6,115 bases of DNA from JBDTGE01 sp050742975. Lineage in GTDB: Bacteria > Actinomycetota > Actinomycetes > Mycobacteriales > Jatrophihabitantaceae. The DNA lies in the NCBI GenBank assembly GCA_050742975.1, contig JBOGDQ010000308.1, positions 1-6,115 on the forward strand, given 5' to 3'. Shown here piece after piece: positions 5,645-6,115 of this stretch; positions within the stretch are counted from its first letter, which is position 1; every line of letters begins with the position of its first letter. The notes beneath the pieces are model-generated. The model ran no database searches and was not told where the DNA came from. It was given only the letters and a program-made list of their open reading frames with translations. Made by a program: the position numbers and the translations under genes.

Positions 5645-6115
5645 TCATCGACGTGGCCCGCCTCGATTGACGGGTGGGTTGCCGAACGCGCGTGCGTAGT
5701 ACGGCTGCGGGGCGTGGTGCGACGGTGTCGTTGCGGTCGGTTCGGCGTGTCGTGTCCGGCCGAGGTCGAAAGCCTCGGGGCAGACGTTGGCGAGCCGGTA
5801 GTCCAGGGATCGACCGGCGTAGGTCTCCGGAAGGGGCCGCTCGGCGATCAGGTCCGGGATTCGTGTCTCGACATCGAAGCCAGCTTCGGCGGCACGGGTG
5901 AACGCTCGAGCGAGTACCGGCCATTGCGGATCCTCGGCCAGCCCGAGCGCGAACCGATCGATCAGCGGGCGCCACCGGTCGGTCTCGCCGAGCAGTCCGC
6001 CGACCTCGGCCTGGACGAGGGCCTCGGCGCAGTGCGGCGCCACCACCATGTGGGAGTCATGGGAGGACGCGTCATGCAACTCGGCCCGCTCCCGCGACCA
6101 CGCCTTCATGGGCAC
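5645..6115 (-). CDS. Probable MobF/TraA-like conjugative relaxase, C-terminal part (cut by right edge)
   Basis: The frame is open to the right edge, giving 156 residues and a TGA at 5645-5647. Residues about 49-108 contain DRFALGLAEDPQWPVLARAF and then IPDLIAERPLPETYAGRSLD plus YRL. This resembles the C-terminal region I recall from actinobacterial TraA/TrwC-type relaxases: a Trp-Pro pair, then a stretch ending in a xRPL motif and a YRL or WRL motif. The last 40 residues are Pro- and His-rich and probably disordered. The catalytic tyrosines and HUH motif would lie in the missing N-terminal part, so activity cannot be judged. A GTG at the very edge could be read as a start, but there is no reason to think the gene begins there. 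The stop overlaps a possible start of the next gene (ATGA), which suggests an operon. Identity is moderately sure; another large element protein with the same tail is possible. Confidence 0.58.
   Translation of the reverse strand: MPMKAWSRERAELHDASSHDSHMVVAPHCAEALVQAEVGGLLGETDRWRPLIDRFALGLAEDPQWPVLARAFTRAAEAGFDVETRIPDLIAERPLPETYAGRSLDYRLANVCPEAFDLGRTRHAEPTATTPSHHAPQPYYARAFGNPPVNRGGPRR

Larger units (their letters stand above)
3366..6115. mobile_element. Probable integrated conjugative/mobilisable element, tRNA-proximal end (continues past right edge)
   Basis: The block starts at the 3' end of an intact initiator tRNA gene. It holds accessory genes: an HTH/nucleotidyltransferase pair, a pRiA4b ORF-3-type gene, an excisionase-like HTH gene and the end of a probable relaxase gene. 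The leftward order relaxase, xis, tRNA matches known actinobacterial integrative elements. No integrase is present in this end. The 3' half of the tRNA is the likely attachment core, but its second copy is not in the window, so the exact boundary and even integration at this tRNA are inferred. Gene order and context support the call; no direct repeat proves it. Confidence 0.6.

Noticed and set aside
1..6115. CRISPR arrays, riboswitches or complete insertion sequences.
   Set aside because: I saw no regularly spaced repeats, no conserved riboswitch core, and no transposase with terminal inverted repeats on either strand.

Overview
The window comes from a high-GC actinobacterium. The evidence is the very GC-rich coding sequence, GTG starts, a large actinobacterial-type UPF0182 membrane protein next to a divergent small PPA1309-like gene, and an initiator tRNA with a C1·U72 mismatch and no encoded CCA. 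I cannot name the genus from sequence alone.

Left half (1-3365), chromosomal core. A small gene of unknown function, cut by the left edge, reads leftward (187-1). It is divergent from a complete 988-residue UPF0182 protein (279-3245) with seven N-terminal membrane segments, a large extracytoplasmic domain and a Pro/Thr/Ser-rich tail. After a 46-base gap holding a plausible promoter comes an initiator tRNA-Met(CAU) gene (3292-3365).

Right half (3366-6115), probable integrated element. It begins at the 3' end of the tRNA, the usual target of tyrosine integrases. The first 187 bases hold a UUCG hairpin, a perfect 11-bp tandem repeat, and a palindrome that overlaps a -10 box. Next is a two-gene rightward module: an XRE-type helix-turn-helix protein, probably leaderless from GTG 3553, and a DUF6036/AbiEii-like nucleotidyltransferase, overlapping by one base (a toxin-antitoxin-like pair). 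Converging on it from the right are three leftward genes: the 3' end of a probable MobF/TraA-like conjugative relaxase (cut by the right edge), a small excisionase-like HTH protein, and a pRiA4b ORF-3 family protein.

How the parts relate. In many actinobacterial integrative elements the order running into the tRNA is relaxase or replication gene, xis, int, att. Here the first two and the tRNA are in the expected order and orientation, but the integrase position holds the pRiA4b-type gene and the HTH/nucleotidyltransferase pair. The most interesting reading is an element end in which the integrase has been lost or moved and cargo now sits between xis and the attachment site. This depends on inferred identities for the relaxase and Xis, and on sequence beyond the window.
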